Shown in pieces: positions 8,151-16,524 of a stretch of 64,000 bases of DNA (positions are counted from its first letter, which is position 1; the number at the start of each line of letters is the position of its first letter). The stretch is taken from assembly GCA_001515265.1 (NCBI GenBank), contig LNDB01000004.1:1-64000 (forward strand). The letters are read 5' to 3'. The notes beneath the pieces were generated by a model. The model did not search any database, had not been told where the DNA came from, and worked only from the letters and a program-made list of their open reading frames with translations. Origin of the DNA: Candidatus Dichloromethanomonas elyunquensis. Lineage in GTDB: Bacteria; Bacillota; Desulfitobacteriia; Desulfitobacteriales; Syntrophobotulaceae. The position numbers were made by a program, and so were the translations under genes.

Positions 8151-8735
8151 TTATTTTCCTCCCTTTTTGTTGACTCCGGTAAGATTTAACCCGGAATACT
8201 TTTCCAATCCGGCAATTACCCTGCCTGTAATATCCACGATTCGATTTGCTTGGTAAATTGCAAAGGTCTTCCCCCAAGCTTTCCCGGTAACCGTTAAAGA
8301 AGCGATTACTCCTAAGAATAATATGTTAAGCAGTACTTTCCAATTATCTAAAAAGGAGTAATAGTTTGCTAGTCTAATCACAATGGCAGCCCCCATCGCA
8401 CCGCTCAAAGTGCCTGTAATGTCTCCAACAATGTCATTGGCAAAGTTGGCGACCTTGTCCGATCGTTTAATGAGAAAGACGGCCTGTTTCGCGCCGAATA
8501 CTTTTTTTGCCGCCCGGGCATGATGAGGTGCTTCGTCTGCCGCTGTCACTGCGATTCCGATAATATCAAAAATAATGCCGGTGACAATCACAATGATTAA
8601 AAAAATCCAGGTAAGGCTTACGGGTAAAAACCTTAAGACCGCTTCAGTGCCTCCTCCTAAAAGAACCGCAACCACAAATGTCACAAAGAAAACAAAAACC
8701 ATATATTGGATGTTTCTACTTTTTTTAACTGCCAA
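8151..8735 (-). CDS. conserved membrane protein, CNNM/CorB-like transmembrane part
   Basis: The 194-residue product has about four hydrophobic helices (near residues 10-30, 38-62, 105-130, 135-155) and a conserved central stretch with GIAVTAADEAPHHARA and ANDIVGDITGT. Short proteins of this type in clostridia resemble the membrane domain of the CorB/CNNM Mg2+ and Co2+ transporters without the CBS pair. Function is not established. It starts with a TTG after AAAGG and ends two bases before dxs, so it belongs to the same transcript. Confidence 0.6.
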   Translation of the reverse strand: MAVKKSRNIQYMVFVFFVTFVVAVLLGGGTEAVLRFLPVSLTWIFLIIVIVTGIIFDIIGIAVTAADEAPHHARAAKKVFGAKQAVFLIKRSDKVANFANDIVGDITGTLSGAMGAAIVIRLANYYSFLDNWKVLLNILFLGVIASLTVTGKAWGKTFAIYQANRIVDITGRVIAGLEKYSGLNLTGVNKKGGK

Positions 8736-8762
8736 AGACCTTTTCTACCTCCTGTAATAGGT

Positions 8763-9221
8763 CTAAAATATCAAAGCAATTGCACACCCCAAAATGGCAC
8801 CGCCGAATACTTCAAAGGGAGTATGCCCAATCAGTTCTTTTAATCTTTCCTGCTGCAGGTTATCTGCCAAACGGTCAGCCTGCAGCTGTCTTGTCCACTC
8901 TACCAAATAATTAATAACACGCGCGTGATTCCCTGCCGCTCTGCGGACACCTGCGGCATCGTACATAACGATCATGGCCAGAACCACAGCAATCGCAAAA
9001 AGTCCGGAATCCCACCCCTGTGTCTTGCCAATGCTGATCGATAAGGATGAAACGATAGCGGTGTGAGAACTGGGAAACCCTCCCGAACTTATTAAGAGCC
9101 GGAAGTCCCATTTCCTTTCCAGCAAAAAATTAATAATGATCTTTGCCGCCTGAGCTAGTATCCAAGCAAGCAGAGCAACCCATAAGGTATTGTTATACAC
9201 TATTTTGGACAAATTATTCAT
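8763..9221 (-). CDS. divergent PAP2 family membrane protein (YuiD, DUF212)
   Basis: The 152-residue integral membrane protein shows the family motifs GGFPSSHTA (about residues 47-55) and YDAAGVRRAAG (about 88-98), which resemble the acid-phosphatase/PAP2 signature. Family members may dephosphorylate lipid carriers such as isoprenoid phosphates, which would suit its position between ispA and dxs, but no activity is proven for this branch. About four helices are predicted by eye. Confidence 0.85.
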   Translation of the reverse strand: MNNLSKIVYNNTLWVALLAWILAQAAKIIINFLLERKWDFRLLISSGGFPSSHTAIVSSLSISIGKTQGWDSGLFAIAVVLAMIVMYDAAGVRRAAGNHARVINYLVEWTRQLQADRLADNLQQERLKELIGHTPFEVFGGAILGCAIALIF

Positions 9222-9303
9222 CCTTTGTCGCCATCCTTATTACTTTGTAATATTTACATGTAAGTCCTTGCACACTATCCTATGAAATAGGGTTTATTGT
9301 GTT

Positions 9304-10170
9304 CTAGTGATCTCTCTTTCCAACATAATCGGCTAACTCGGACAAAAATTCTGCCTTAAAACCAAAATATCCTATAGCATCCTTAGCCGATGCGATGGTC
9401 CTTTTCAAGCAATCATCAGCGCCTTGTAAGCCCAGGATGGCAGGATAAGTCGGTTTTTGCAGCTTTTCATCACTTCTGGCCGGCTTGCCAAGTATTTGGC
9501 TTTCCCCTACAATATCCAGGATATCATCCTTAATCTGAAACGCCAGTCCAAGATAAGAAGCATATTTTGACAGGCATTGAATTTCTTCCTCAGTTCCGCC
9601 CCCCAGAATGGCGCCAAGACGGGCTGATGCTGTCAGTAAGGCCCCTGTTTTCATCCGGTGAATACTTTCAATCTCTTTCAGCCCGCTTTTTTGACCGTTG
9701 CCTACCGTATCCAAGACCTGACCGCCGACCATGCCTTGCCACCCCGAAGCTTGCGCCGTTTCCCGGATGACCCTTAACTGTTTTTCCGGTCCAATTTCTA
9801 AAGACTGTGATAACATCTCGAAGGCAAATGTCAGTAAAGCATCCCCGGCCAAAATTGCGGCAGCTTCGCCAAAGGCTTTATGATTAGATGGTTTTCCTCT
9901 GCGAAAATCATCATTGTCCATAGCAGGCAGATCATCATGAATCAAGGAGTAGGTATGAATCAATTCAAGTGCGGCGGCTTCTCTGACAAAATTTTCAGGA
10001 CGCTCCCCCACGATTTCAACGCAAGCGAGGGCGAGAACAGGTCTGACCCTTTTCCCTCCCCCAACTAAAGAGTAGTTCATACTTTGGCAGATCAAATTAT
10101 CAGTGAACGGTAAATGTATTAAGCAGTCTTCGATTAAGTCGAGGTAACTCTGATATTTCTGATGAAACAT
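9304..10170 (-). CDS. ispA: polyprenyl diphosphate synthase (farnesyl/geranylgeranyl)
   Basis: This is a short-chain trans-prenyltransferase. It has the first aspartate-rich motif in IHDDLPAMDNDDFRRG (about residues 79-94) and the second in QIKDDILDIVG (about 225-235), plus GGGKRVRP near residue 38 for isopentenyl diphosphate binding. The two extra residues in the first motif (DDLPAMD) are typical of the bacterial farnesyl synthase type. The ATG at 10170 follows GGAGAA. It is next to xseB, as in many Firmicutes. Confidence 0.93.
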   Translation of the reverse strand: MFHQKYQSYLDLIEDCLIHLPFTDNLICQSMNYSLVGGGKRVRPVLALACVEIVGERPENFVREAAALELIHTYSLIHDDLPAMDNDDFRRGKPSNHKAFGEAAAILAGDALLTFAFEMLSQSLEIGPEKQLRVIRETAQASGWQGMVGGQVLDTVGNGQKSGLKEIESIHRMKTGALLTASARLGAILGGGTEEEIQCLSKYASYLGLAFQIKDDILDIVGESQILGKPARSDEKLQKPTYPAILGLQGADDCLKRTIASAKDAIGYFGFKAEFLSELADYVGKRDH

Positions 10171-10171
10171 G

Positions 10172-10420
10172 TTAGTTTTCTCCGGAAACGTATTGCTCTG
10201 TAACCAATTGTCCCTGACCGTCTTCCAACAGTACTTTTACTTTAGCTTCTGCCGAATCCAGGATAATATTACAGCTTTTTACAAGCCTGATTCCTTCCCC
10301 AAACAGTTCCAGGGCCTCATCCAAAGAAATGTTATTTTGTTCGAGGTCTCTTACAATCTGTTCCAACCTTTGTATTCCCGTTTCGAAAGTTAAGCTTTGC
10401 TTCAGTTCATCCTTATTCAT
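10172..10420 (-). CDS. xseB: exodeoxyribonuclease VII small subunit
   Basis: The 82-residue protein matches XseB: FETGIQRLEQIVRDLE followed by LDEALELFGEGIRLVKSC, a helical hairpin that binds the large subunit. The complex degrades single-stranded DNA in both directions. It lies 38 bases after xseA and ends one base before the ispA start. Confidence 0.93.
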   Translation of the reverse strand: MNKDELKQSLTFETGIQRLEQIVRDLEQNNISLDEALELFGEGIRLVKSCNIILDSAEAKVKVLLEDGQGQLVTEQYVSGEN

Positions 10421-10458
10421 ACCTACATCACCCTATTAAAAATATTTCCAAGTCGGTT

Positions 10459-11667
10459 TTAACTATTTTCAACCCGGTTCACACAACAACCGGCAGACCC
10501 ATCCCTGAATTTGAGCGATAAAGAATCTCCCTCCTTGATTTGCTTCATTGATTTGACGACACAGCCTTTAGCGTCATAAGCGAGGGTATACCCTCTGCCT
10601 AAAACAGCAAGAGGACTCAATAAATCAAGTTTGGCGCTCAATAGCTTAAGTATACCACTTTTTTCGGTGACAAATCCAGTCATTGCCTCTTGCAACTGCT
10701 GGCAGCGGACATCTAAATCTTGCCTTGACTGTTCGATGATCCAACCTGGTCTTACCAGGCTGTTTTCCGAGATAAGTACTTGAAGACGGTGATGTTTTTG
10801 TTCTAAAAGATAATTCATTCTCGTCCTGAGCTTTTCTGCATAATACGCCACATTGGCATGTAAGTCCGCAAGCACCGGTATTGCCATTTCAGCCGCTGCC
10901 GAAGGGGTAGGAGCTCTCAGATCAGCGACAAAATCTGCAATGGTATAATCAATTTCATGACCCACTGCCGAGACCACCGGAACTTCAGATTTGGCGATAG
11001 CCCTGGCTACTTCTTCCGTATTAAAGGCCCAGAGTTCTTCCAAGGAACCGCCGCCCCTCCCGATGATCAACAAATCAATATCCCCATAGCTATTGGCCTT
11101 TTCAATGGCCCCGGCAATTTCCCCGGGGGCGGCATCTCCCTGCACTGCAGAAGGGACGATGAGTAAGGAAATATTGGGATTCCGTCTTCTGGCGATATGC
11201 AGTATATCCCTTAGCGCGGCACCGGTAGGGCTCGTTACAATTGCAATTTTAGAAGGAAACTTTGGGATGGGTCTTTTCCTTTCAGGAGAAAATAATCCTT
11301 CAACAGACAGTTGGTCCTTTAATTTTTCAAAAGCGAGATATAAAGCACCGATACCGCTTGGATAAATTTCCTCTGCATAAAGTTGAATATTTCCGTCTTT
11401 TTCATACAGTTTGACGCTACCGCGGATTAACACCTTCATCCCGTTCTGGGGCTTAAATCCGGTAGCAACCGTTCTTGTTCTAAACATGACGGCTTTAATG
11501 CCCGCATACTCATCCTTTAAGGTAAAATACCAATGTCCGGACGGTATATGGTCTTTAAAATTGGATATTTCTCCTGTTACCCAACAATTCCATAGCTTCG
11601 GGTTTCTCTTTAGGGCATCGTTAATTTCCTGATTCACTTCAGAAACGGTTAAGATACTATCCGACAA
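10459..11667 (-). CDS. xseA: exodeoxyribonuclease VII large subunit
   Basis: XseA has an N-terminal OB fold (about residues 1-100, with GEISNFKDHIPSGHWYF), then the catalytic domain with RGGGSLEELWAFN and AVGHEIDYTIADFVADLRAPTPSAAAE, and a C-terminal coiled coil. The frame is open from an ATG at 11682 that has AAGGA touching it; a GAGGTG seven bases before the TTG at 11667 fits better, giving 402 residues beginning with SDSILTVSEVN. It heads the xseA-xseB-ispA transcript. Confidence 0.93.
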   Translation of the reverse strand: MSDSILTVSEVNQEINDALKRNPKLWNCWVTGEISNFKDHIPSGHWYFTLKDEYAGIKAVMFRTRTVATGFKPQNGMKVLIRGSVKLYEKDGNIQLYAEEIYPSGIGALYLAFEKLKDQLSVEGLFSPERKRPIPKFPSKIAIVTSPTGAALRDILHIARRRNPNISLLIVPSAVQGDAAPGEIAGAIEKANSYGDIDLLIIGRGGGSLEELWAFNTEEVARAIAKSEVPVVSAVGHEIDYTIADFVADLRAPTPSAAAEMAIPVLADLHANVAYYAEKLRTRMNYLLEQKHHRLQVLISENSLVRPGWIIEQSRQDLDVRCQQLQEAMTGFVTEKSGILKLLSAKLDLLSPLAVLGRGYTLAYDAKGCVVKSMKQIKEGDSLSLKFRDGSAGCCVNRVENS

Positions 11668-11703
11668 GGGAGTACACCTCATTCCTTAGCATATAGATAT
11701 GTA

Positions 11704-11732
11704 ATGACAAACCTTAAATATTTTTCTATAAT
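11704..11732 (+). promoter_or_regulatory. sigma-A type promoter of the DUF2148 gene
   Basis: ATGACA at 11704-11709 and TATAAT at 11727-11732 are separated by 17 bases, close to consensus. The start codon of the next gene is 38 bases downstream of the -10. Confidence 0.7.
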
Positions 11733-11769
11733 TTGAATATCATTCCGGAATAAAAAGGAGGAAAAATAA

Positions 11770-12294
11770 ATGGAAATTCTAAAGACCGTTTCAGAACTTA
11801 TGTCCTTATCTGCCGTTACAGCCCCTAAAGCGAAGGGAAAAAGCTTCCTCGACATCAAAATCATAACGGAGCCGGATATTCTCAATTCGCTTTCTCAAGA
11901 GATGATACGTTACTGTGAGGAAACCGGCAAAAAAACTTTCCGTCGGGACGGGGAAAATGTTAAAAACTCACAAGCGTTAGTTTTAATCTCTTTAAAAGAT
12001 TCCAAACCCGTTGGATTAAATTGCGGAGCTTGCGGGCAGCCGGAATGCAGTATGCTCAAAAGTGAGGAAGGACCGGAATTTAAAGGCCCATTATGTGCCT
12101 GGAGATTGATTGACTTAGGAATAGCGCTTGGTTCGGCTGCAAAAACGGCTGGTCTATTAAACGTGGATAACCGGATGATGTACAGCGTAGGTGCTGCAGC
12201 GAAAAAAATCGGCCTAATTGAAGGCGATATTGCTGTTGGGACCCTTTTGAGTGTCAGTGAAAAAAGTATTTATTTTGACCGGACTCCGGTATAA
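11770..12294 (+). CDS. DUF2148 ferredoxin-domain protein
   Basis: The 174-residue product contains LNCGACGQPECSML (about residues 79-92) with further cysteine at PLCAWR, a cysteine pattern of the DUF2148 family that is expected to hold an iron-sulfur cluster. The family is widespread in anaerobes; its reaction is unknown. AAGGAGG precedes the ATG. It stands alone on the plus strand with its own promoter and terminator, between xseA and corA. Confidence 0.85.
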   Translation: MEILKTVSELMSLSAVTAPKAKGKSFLDIKIITEPDILNSLSQEMIRYCEETGKKTFRRDGENVKNSQALVLISLKDSKPVGLNCGACGQPECSMLKSEEGPEFKGPLCAWRLIDLGIALGSAAKTAGLLNVDNRMMYSVGAAAKKIGLIEGDIAVGTLLSVSEKSIYFDRTPV

Positions 12295-12327
12295 CCTGTC
12301 GCGGCATTAGTCCTTCCTTGGACGTCA

Positions 12328-12355
12328 AAACCCTGTACTTGATGGTACAGGGTTT
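12328..12355. terminator. bidirectional terminator between DUF2148 gene and corA
   Basis: AAACCCTGTAC and GTACAGGGTTT form a perfect 11-bp stem with a 6-base loop. It separates two convergent genes and has A-rich and T-rich flanks, so it can serve both strands. Confidence 0.85.
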
Positions 12356-12369
12356 GTGTTGCTTTCAAG

Positions 12370-13323
12370 TTAGAGAATATTCTTTCTCATCAGTACAAAA
12401 GTTGTAGCACCTGTAAGTACGAAGATAATAGCAGCTACGATCCAAAATCCATGCGGATTCGATACCCCAAAAGGAACTTCGACATTCATTCCCCAAAAGC
12501 TCGCGATCATTGTGGGTATTGCCAGAATAATGGTCATAGCAGTTAAAAATTTCATAACCATATTTAGGTTATTGGAAATAATAGAGGCAAAGGTATCTGC
12601 CATACCGGATATGATTCTGCTGTACATTTCTACCATCTGGACTGCCTGGTTGTTTTCAATGATAACATCATCCAGGAGATCTTCATCTTCTTCATAGATT
12701 TGAATGAGGTTACGGCTCTGGCTGTTGGATCGAACCCTGAGCAGCCTGTCCATGACAATCCCGTTTGACCGCAAGGAAGAAGTAAAATATGTCAAACCTT
12801 GCTGGAGGTCCATTAGCTCAAACAGCTCTTTATTTTTCATGGTTTTCCGCAAATGTACTTCAATCTGTTCACTGAGTTTGCTGATTTGCCGGATATACCT
12901 TAAGTAATAAGTTGCTGATTTATATAAGATTTGAAAAAGAAACCTTGTTTTTTTCGCTGTATTGAAAGATCTTCTGTTATATTCATTAAATTCCAGAACA
13001 ACCGGATTACTCTCCAGACAGACCGTAATCATGTTTTCCGGTGTAAGAATGATGCCTAAAGGCAAAGTATCATAGTTAGTTTCGCTCAGCATAATAGGAA
13101 TATCTATCAAAACAAGCGCAAAATCATCTTCAATTTCAATACGAGGCCGTTCTTCCTCGTCCAGCGCTGCCTTTAAAAAGTCTGCCGGCGCTTTGGTTTT
13201 TTCCGCCACAAGCATTAACTCATCCGCAGTGGGGCCGATGAGATTAATCCACATATTTCTTGCCAGATTTTCAATTGCCAGTTCCTGATAGGTAACACCA
13301 TCATTTTTGTAGACTCTGAGCAC
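12370..13323 (-). CDS. corA: CorA-family magnesium transporter
   Basis: The 317-residue protein has the CorA layout: a cytosolic funnel domain, a long helix, then two C-terminal transmembrane helices (about residues 255-275 and 288-310) joined by the loop holding the GMN motif (FWGMNVEVPFG). The signature GMN selects hydrated Mg2+; some relatives move Co2+ or export ions. It starts with a GTG at 13323 behind GGGGTGA. It appears to be monocistronic. Confidence 0.93.
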   Translation of the reverse strand: MLRVYKNDGVTYQELAIENLARNMWINLIGPTADELMLVAEKTKAPADFLKAALDEEERPRIEIEDDFALVLIDIPIMLSETNYDTLPLGIILTPENMITVCLESNPVVLEFNEYNRRSFNTAKKTRFLFQILYKSATYYLRYIRQISKLSEQIEVHLRKTMKNKELFELMDLQQGLTYFTSSLRSNGIVMDRLLRVRSNSQSRNLIQIYEEDEDLLDDVIIENNQAVQMVEMYSRIISGMADTFASIISNNLNMVMKFLTAMTIILAIPTMIASFWGMNVEVPFGVSNPHGFWIVAAIIFVLTGATTFVLMRKNIL

Positions 13324-13513
13324 AGTTTCACCCCAATTTCCGCAGGAAAAAGTTCTCAGAATCTATGGTAAGGCTAAAATATTAACCACAGTTGACGCAT
13401 TGGAGAAAACGAGACTCTTTCCTGCTGTGTAATTTTATATTTATTTTTACTGCCGTAACCGTCTCCGTCCAGTTTTCTCACCGTCCTTTGCAGTTTTCCT
13501 GCATAAAAATAAA

Positions 13514-13553
13514 AAGATTGTACGCTAATGATGATTTTCATGCCTACAATCTT
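13514..13553 (-). terminator. terminator downstream of fchA
   Basis: On the minus strand AAGATTGTA and TACAATCTT form a 9-bp stem followed by TTTTTATTTTT. The gap from here to corA (about 190 bases) holds no other feature I can support. Confidence 0.8.
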
Positions 13554-13584
13554 ATAAAAAATATACTCTTTAATTCCCGCGAAG

Positions 13585-14220
13585 TCAAACTAATCTTTCT
13601 TTAACAATTCGAACTGTATCCTTGAGGATGTCAGCGGCCGATGTTTTCATAGATTGGCATTCTTTCTGGATCTCAGCGGCATAAGAAATATCTTTGATTT
13701 GCGGCAGGTTGATATCAACACTGAGCAGGGCTGAATTAATTGCACTCTCGGCGAGATAAGCAGCAACCCCCACATCACTGATAGCTCCTTTATTCCCAAT
13801 AGGTGCCAGCTTTTGGGCAAGCTGGAGTACCATGAAACTCTTCCTGGCGACTTCCACCGGTGAATCCGTGGCTTCACGGAGTACTTCCTGCATTCTTTGC
13901 TCCCGGGTAACCTTTTGTCCATCGGTTTCTTTCGGCATTTTTAAAACATCCATGAACTTATTGAAGACGTTGATATCTTTTGTTAAACCGGATTTCAGTC
14001 CTTCCAGACAAATTTCGGCCTGACCCAGAATTTCGGCAACTTCAGCTTCCACGGCTTTATATTTTTCTTTGCCTATCGTAAGATTGGCAACCATGCAAAC
14101 CATAGAAGCTCCTAATGCTCCTGCATAGGCAGATATGCTGCCTCCTCCGGGGGTAGGCGAAGAACTGGCTGATTCATTGAGAAAACGGTCGATATCCCAG
14201 CTCCATACACTTTCCGACAT
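13585..14220 (-). CDS. fchA: methenyltetrahydrofolate cyclohydrolase (FchA/cyclodeaminase family)
   Basis: The product matches the formimidoyltransferase-cyclodeaminase family, with SSPTPGGGSISAYAGALGASM near the N-terminus and the helical body after it. In acetogenic and related clostridia FchA hydrolyses methenyl-THF in the methyl branch of the Wood-Ljungdahl pathway or in one-carbon metabolism. GGAGG lies nine bases before the ATG at 14220 and only three before the ATG at 14226, so 14220 is preferred (211 residues). It is followed by a terminator and preceded by folD, which forms its substrate. Confidence 0.9.
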   Translation of the reverse strand: MSESVWSWDIDRFLNESASSSPTPGGGSISAYAGALGASMVCMVANLTIGKEKYKAVEAEVAEILGQAEICLEGLKSGLTKDINVFNKFMDVLKMPKETDGQKVTREQRMQEVLREATDSPVEVARKSFMVLQLAQKLAPIGNKGAISDVGVAAYLAESAINSALLSVDINLPQIKDISYAAEIQKECQSMKTSAADILKDTVRIVKERLV

Positions 14221-14273
14221 TGACATTGTCCTCCTTCAACTATTTAAATAGGTTTGCGTCATTTTCAGCAAAT

Positions 14274-15128
14274 TTATTTCGATAATTTTTGCTGAATAGC
14301 TAATCCCTTTAAAACATTCTTTAGTAGAAGCGTAGTGGTCAGAGACCCTACCCCGCCCGGAACCGGTGAAATTAACCGGGCAATCTCTTGCACTTCCTCA
14401 AAATCGACATCCCCGCACATCCCCTGCTCCGTTTCGTTGATTCCAGCATCTACAACGATAGTTCCCGGTTTAACCATATCAGCTTTGACGAGTTTGGGTC
14501 TGCCTGCTGCAACGATCAAAATGTCTGCCTGACGGGTAAAAGCGGATAGATCCGGGGTTTTGGAATGGCAGATACTCACTGTAGCATTGTATTTTAAAAT
14601 CATAAAAACCAAAGGTTTTCCCACGGTTTCTCCCCGGCCGACAATAACAACATGTTTCCCCTCGATCTGAACTCCCGATCTAAGCAGGAGCTCAATGCAG
14701 CTCTGGGGAGTAGCGGGGAATAAGCCTTCGTCTCCGCTAAGGATGGCACCCCGGTTAACCGGGTGTACCCCGTCAACGTCTTTTTCCGGCAGTATGGATG
14801 CTGCAACCTTTTTGGAATTGATATGTTTGGGCAAGGGGAGTTCCACCATGATACCGTGAACTGTCGTATCCCCATTCAGTTCTCCGATCTTCCTGAGAAT
14901 TTCCTCTTCCCCTGTGTCCCCTGGCAAATTGATAAACCGATATTCCATCCCCAGATTCTCGCAAACCTTTTGCTTGGCTTTCGCATAATAAACAGAAGCA
15001 GGATCATCTCCTGTTAAGATCACAGCAAGACACGGCTGAATATTACTTTCTTTCCACTGTTGAATCTCTGTTTTTAATTCCTCTTTTATCTTTGCGGCTA
15101 TCCCTTTCCCATCAAGAATTCCGGCCAA
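14274..15128 (-). CDS. folD: methylenetetrahydrofolate dehydrogenase/cyclohydrolase FolD
   Basis: FolD oxidises methylene-THF to methenyl-THF and hydrolyses it to formyl-THF. The product has the conserved segment YYAKAKQKVCENLG with the catalytic lysine, VDGVHPVNRG, the Rossmann motif VIVGRGETVGKP and the C-terminal SPVPGGVGSLTT. An ATG at 15146 has no ribosome-binding site; AGAAGGG sits six bases before a TTG at 15128, which gives the family-like start AGILDGKGIA and 284 residues. It forms a pair with fchA; a formyl-THF synthetase gene is not in the window. Confidence 0.93.
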   Translation of the reverse strand: MAGILDGKGIAAKIKEELKTEIQQWKESNIQPCLAVILTGDDPASVYYAKAKQKVCENLGMEYRFINLPGDTGEEEILRKIGELNGDTTVHGIMVELPLPKHINSKKVAASILPEKDVDGVHPVNRGAILSGDEGLFPATPQSCIELLLRSGVQIEGKHVVIVGRGETVGKPLVFMILKYNATVSICHSKTPDLSAFTRQADILIVAAGRPKLVKADMVKPGTIVVDAGINETEQGMCGDVDFEEVQEIARLISPVPGGVGSLTTTLLLKNVLKGLAIQQKLSK

Positions 15129-15241
15129 TTTGAACCCTTCTTTCATGAAATATTTATTTTTCTAATTTCCAATAATATAACCAATTTTATGATTCAAATC
15201 AACAGTCATTATTTACTTTTCGCTGTAAACACATTTTGACT

Positions 15242-15931
15242 TTAGCCTAGTAAACGGCTGACCAGAAACGGAGCAGCAAAGGAAGTATAAATCGCGGCCA
15301 GGCCCATCGCCACCCCGGACATCGAACCCTGAACAGATCCTTCTGCCAAAGCCGTAGCAGTGCCTTGCCCGTGGGCGGTGGTTCCATAAACAATTCCGCG
15401 TGCCAGCGGATTGGTGACTTTAAACAGATTAAGCAGAATGGGAGTTAAAAAAGTACCTAAAATCCCAGTTGCAATGACAAAAACAGAAGTAAGGGACGGG
15501 TCACCGTCCAAGAACTGAGAAATGCTTACGGCAATAGGTACGGTTACTGATTTCGGCGCCAGCGATATCACCGTAACCTTGCTTAAACCCAGCAGTTTGG
15601 CCACCAATACGGTAGTCGCCATATTGACCGTAGTTCCTGAAACGATCCCTATGACTACCGAAATTAAATTTTCCGTCAAAATCTTGCGGTTGCGGTACAG
15701 AGGGATGGCTAAAGCAGCTGTCGCCGGTCCCAGAAAGAAGGTCATCATATTCTGACCTGGCTGGTATTGACTAATGCTGATACCGGATACCATGAAAACG
15801 GCGATTATCATTGCTGTACTGAGGAATACTACGTTTACGAGAGGGTGGGGATAACGCTGGCTAAGAAAACGACTCAAAAGGTAGGCACCTATCGTAACAG
15901 CAATCGTAATAAATACGAGCAGCAAATTCAT
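15242..15931 (-). CDS. lrgB: LrgB/CidB-family membrane protein
   Basis: The 229-residue, multi-helix protein matches the LrgB family, with FLGPATAALAIPLYRN, the GTTVN segment and GTTAHGQGTATALAEG. LrgAB systems modulate murein hydrolase export or act as small-metabolite (pyruvate or glycolate-like) transporters. It directly follows lrgA with one base between stop and start. Confidence 0.92.
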   Translation of the reverse strand: MNLLLVFITIAVTIGAYLLSRFLSQRYPHPLVNVVFLSTAMIIAVFMVSGISISQYQPGQNMMTFFLGPATAALAIPLYRNRKILTENLISVVIGIVSGTTVNMATTVLVAKLLGLSKVTVISLAPKSVTVPIAVSISQFLDGDPSLTSVFVIATGILGTFLTPILLNLFKVTNPLARGIVYGTTAHGQGTATALAEGSVQGSMSGVAMGLAAIYTSFAAPFLVSRLLG

Positions 15932-16306
15932 TTAAATTCCTCCTTTGCCTGAACGGATGCCGGCAAATATCTTGGACACCGTACCCATAACCAAAATGCA
16001 GGCCGAGGAGCCAAGGAAAATAGCCGATATCAGTTGAACACCGCTTAGTTCAAACAAACCAATCCATTGCATTAATCCTACTGCGATAGGGATAAAGAAG
16101 AAAGCAAGATGTTTGAGCAATAAGTCCGCTCCGTCTTCCACCCAAGCTATGGGTATAACTCCGGTCAGCAGTAGAATAAATAAGAGAACCATTCCTAAAA
16201 CATTGCCGGGCACAGGCAAGTGAGATATCTTTGCCAAAAAATTTCCGGACTGGTAAATTACCCAAAGCAATGTAATTTGTGGAATCACACGTAACCAGTG
16301 AATCAT
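15932..16306 (-). CDS. lrgA: LrgA/CidA-family holin-like protein
   Basis: The 124-residue membrane protein has four hydrophobic helices and the family segment PVPGNVLGMVLLFILL with FFIPIAVGLM. It is the partner of LrgB. A divergently acting LysR gene is not present; instead the LysR gene upstream is in the same direction, separated by a long hairpin. Confidence 0.9.
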   Translation of the reverse strand: MIHWLRVIPQITLLWVIYQSGNFLAKISHLPVPGNVLGMVLLFILLLTGVIPIAWVEDGADLLLKHLAFFFIPIAVGLMQWIGLFELSGVQLISAIFLGSSACILVMGTVSKIFAGIRSGKGGI

Positions 16307-16413
16307 AAGCTCCTCTCCTTTCTAAATTTATTCTACTTCCCATCTATATATTTGTAAAATACATAGTTTTTATATTAACTATTCATTTTGTGCATAGTTA
16401 ATACTTATGAACA

Positions 16414-16471
16414 AAACGGGGCTGTTACAAAACTTAGCCGACGATTAGTCGTTTTTGCAACAGCCCCGTTT
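16414..16471. repeat. 58-base palindromic repeat, copy A
   Basis: AAACGGGGCTGTT at the left edge pairs with AACAGCCCCGTTT at the right edge, with an inner GACGAT/GTCG arm. It lies between lysR and lrgA, in which position it could also terminate lysR transcription. A related palindrome with the same GGGGCTG, TTGCA and CTAGTC-like blocks occurs at 33159-33222, so this is probably a dispersed repeat rather than only a terminator. Confidence 0.65.
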
Positions 16472-16524
16472 CAGTGAATTCTTCTAATGGGAAGCTATTT
16501 TTTTCCATATAATATCTTACATTT

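Noticed and set aside
13392-13604. 70-codon plus-strand frame between corA and fchA
   Set aside because: It crosses the fchA terminator and lacks a ribosome-binding site.
16414-16471. Copy A as an ordinary terminator only
   Set aside because: It could terminate lysR, but the shared block order with copy B suggests a repeat family; no long T-run follows on either strand.
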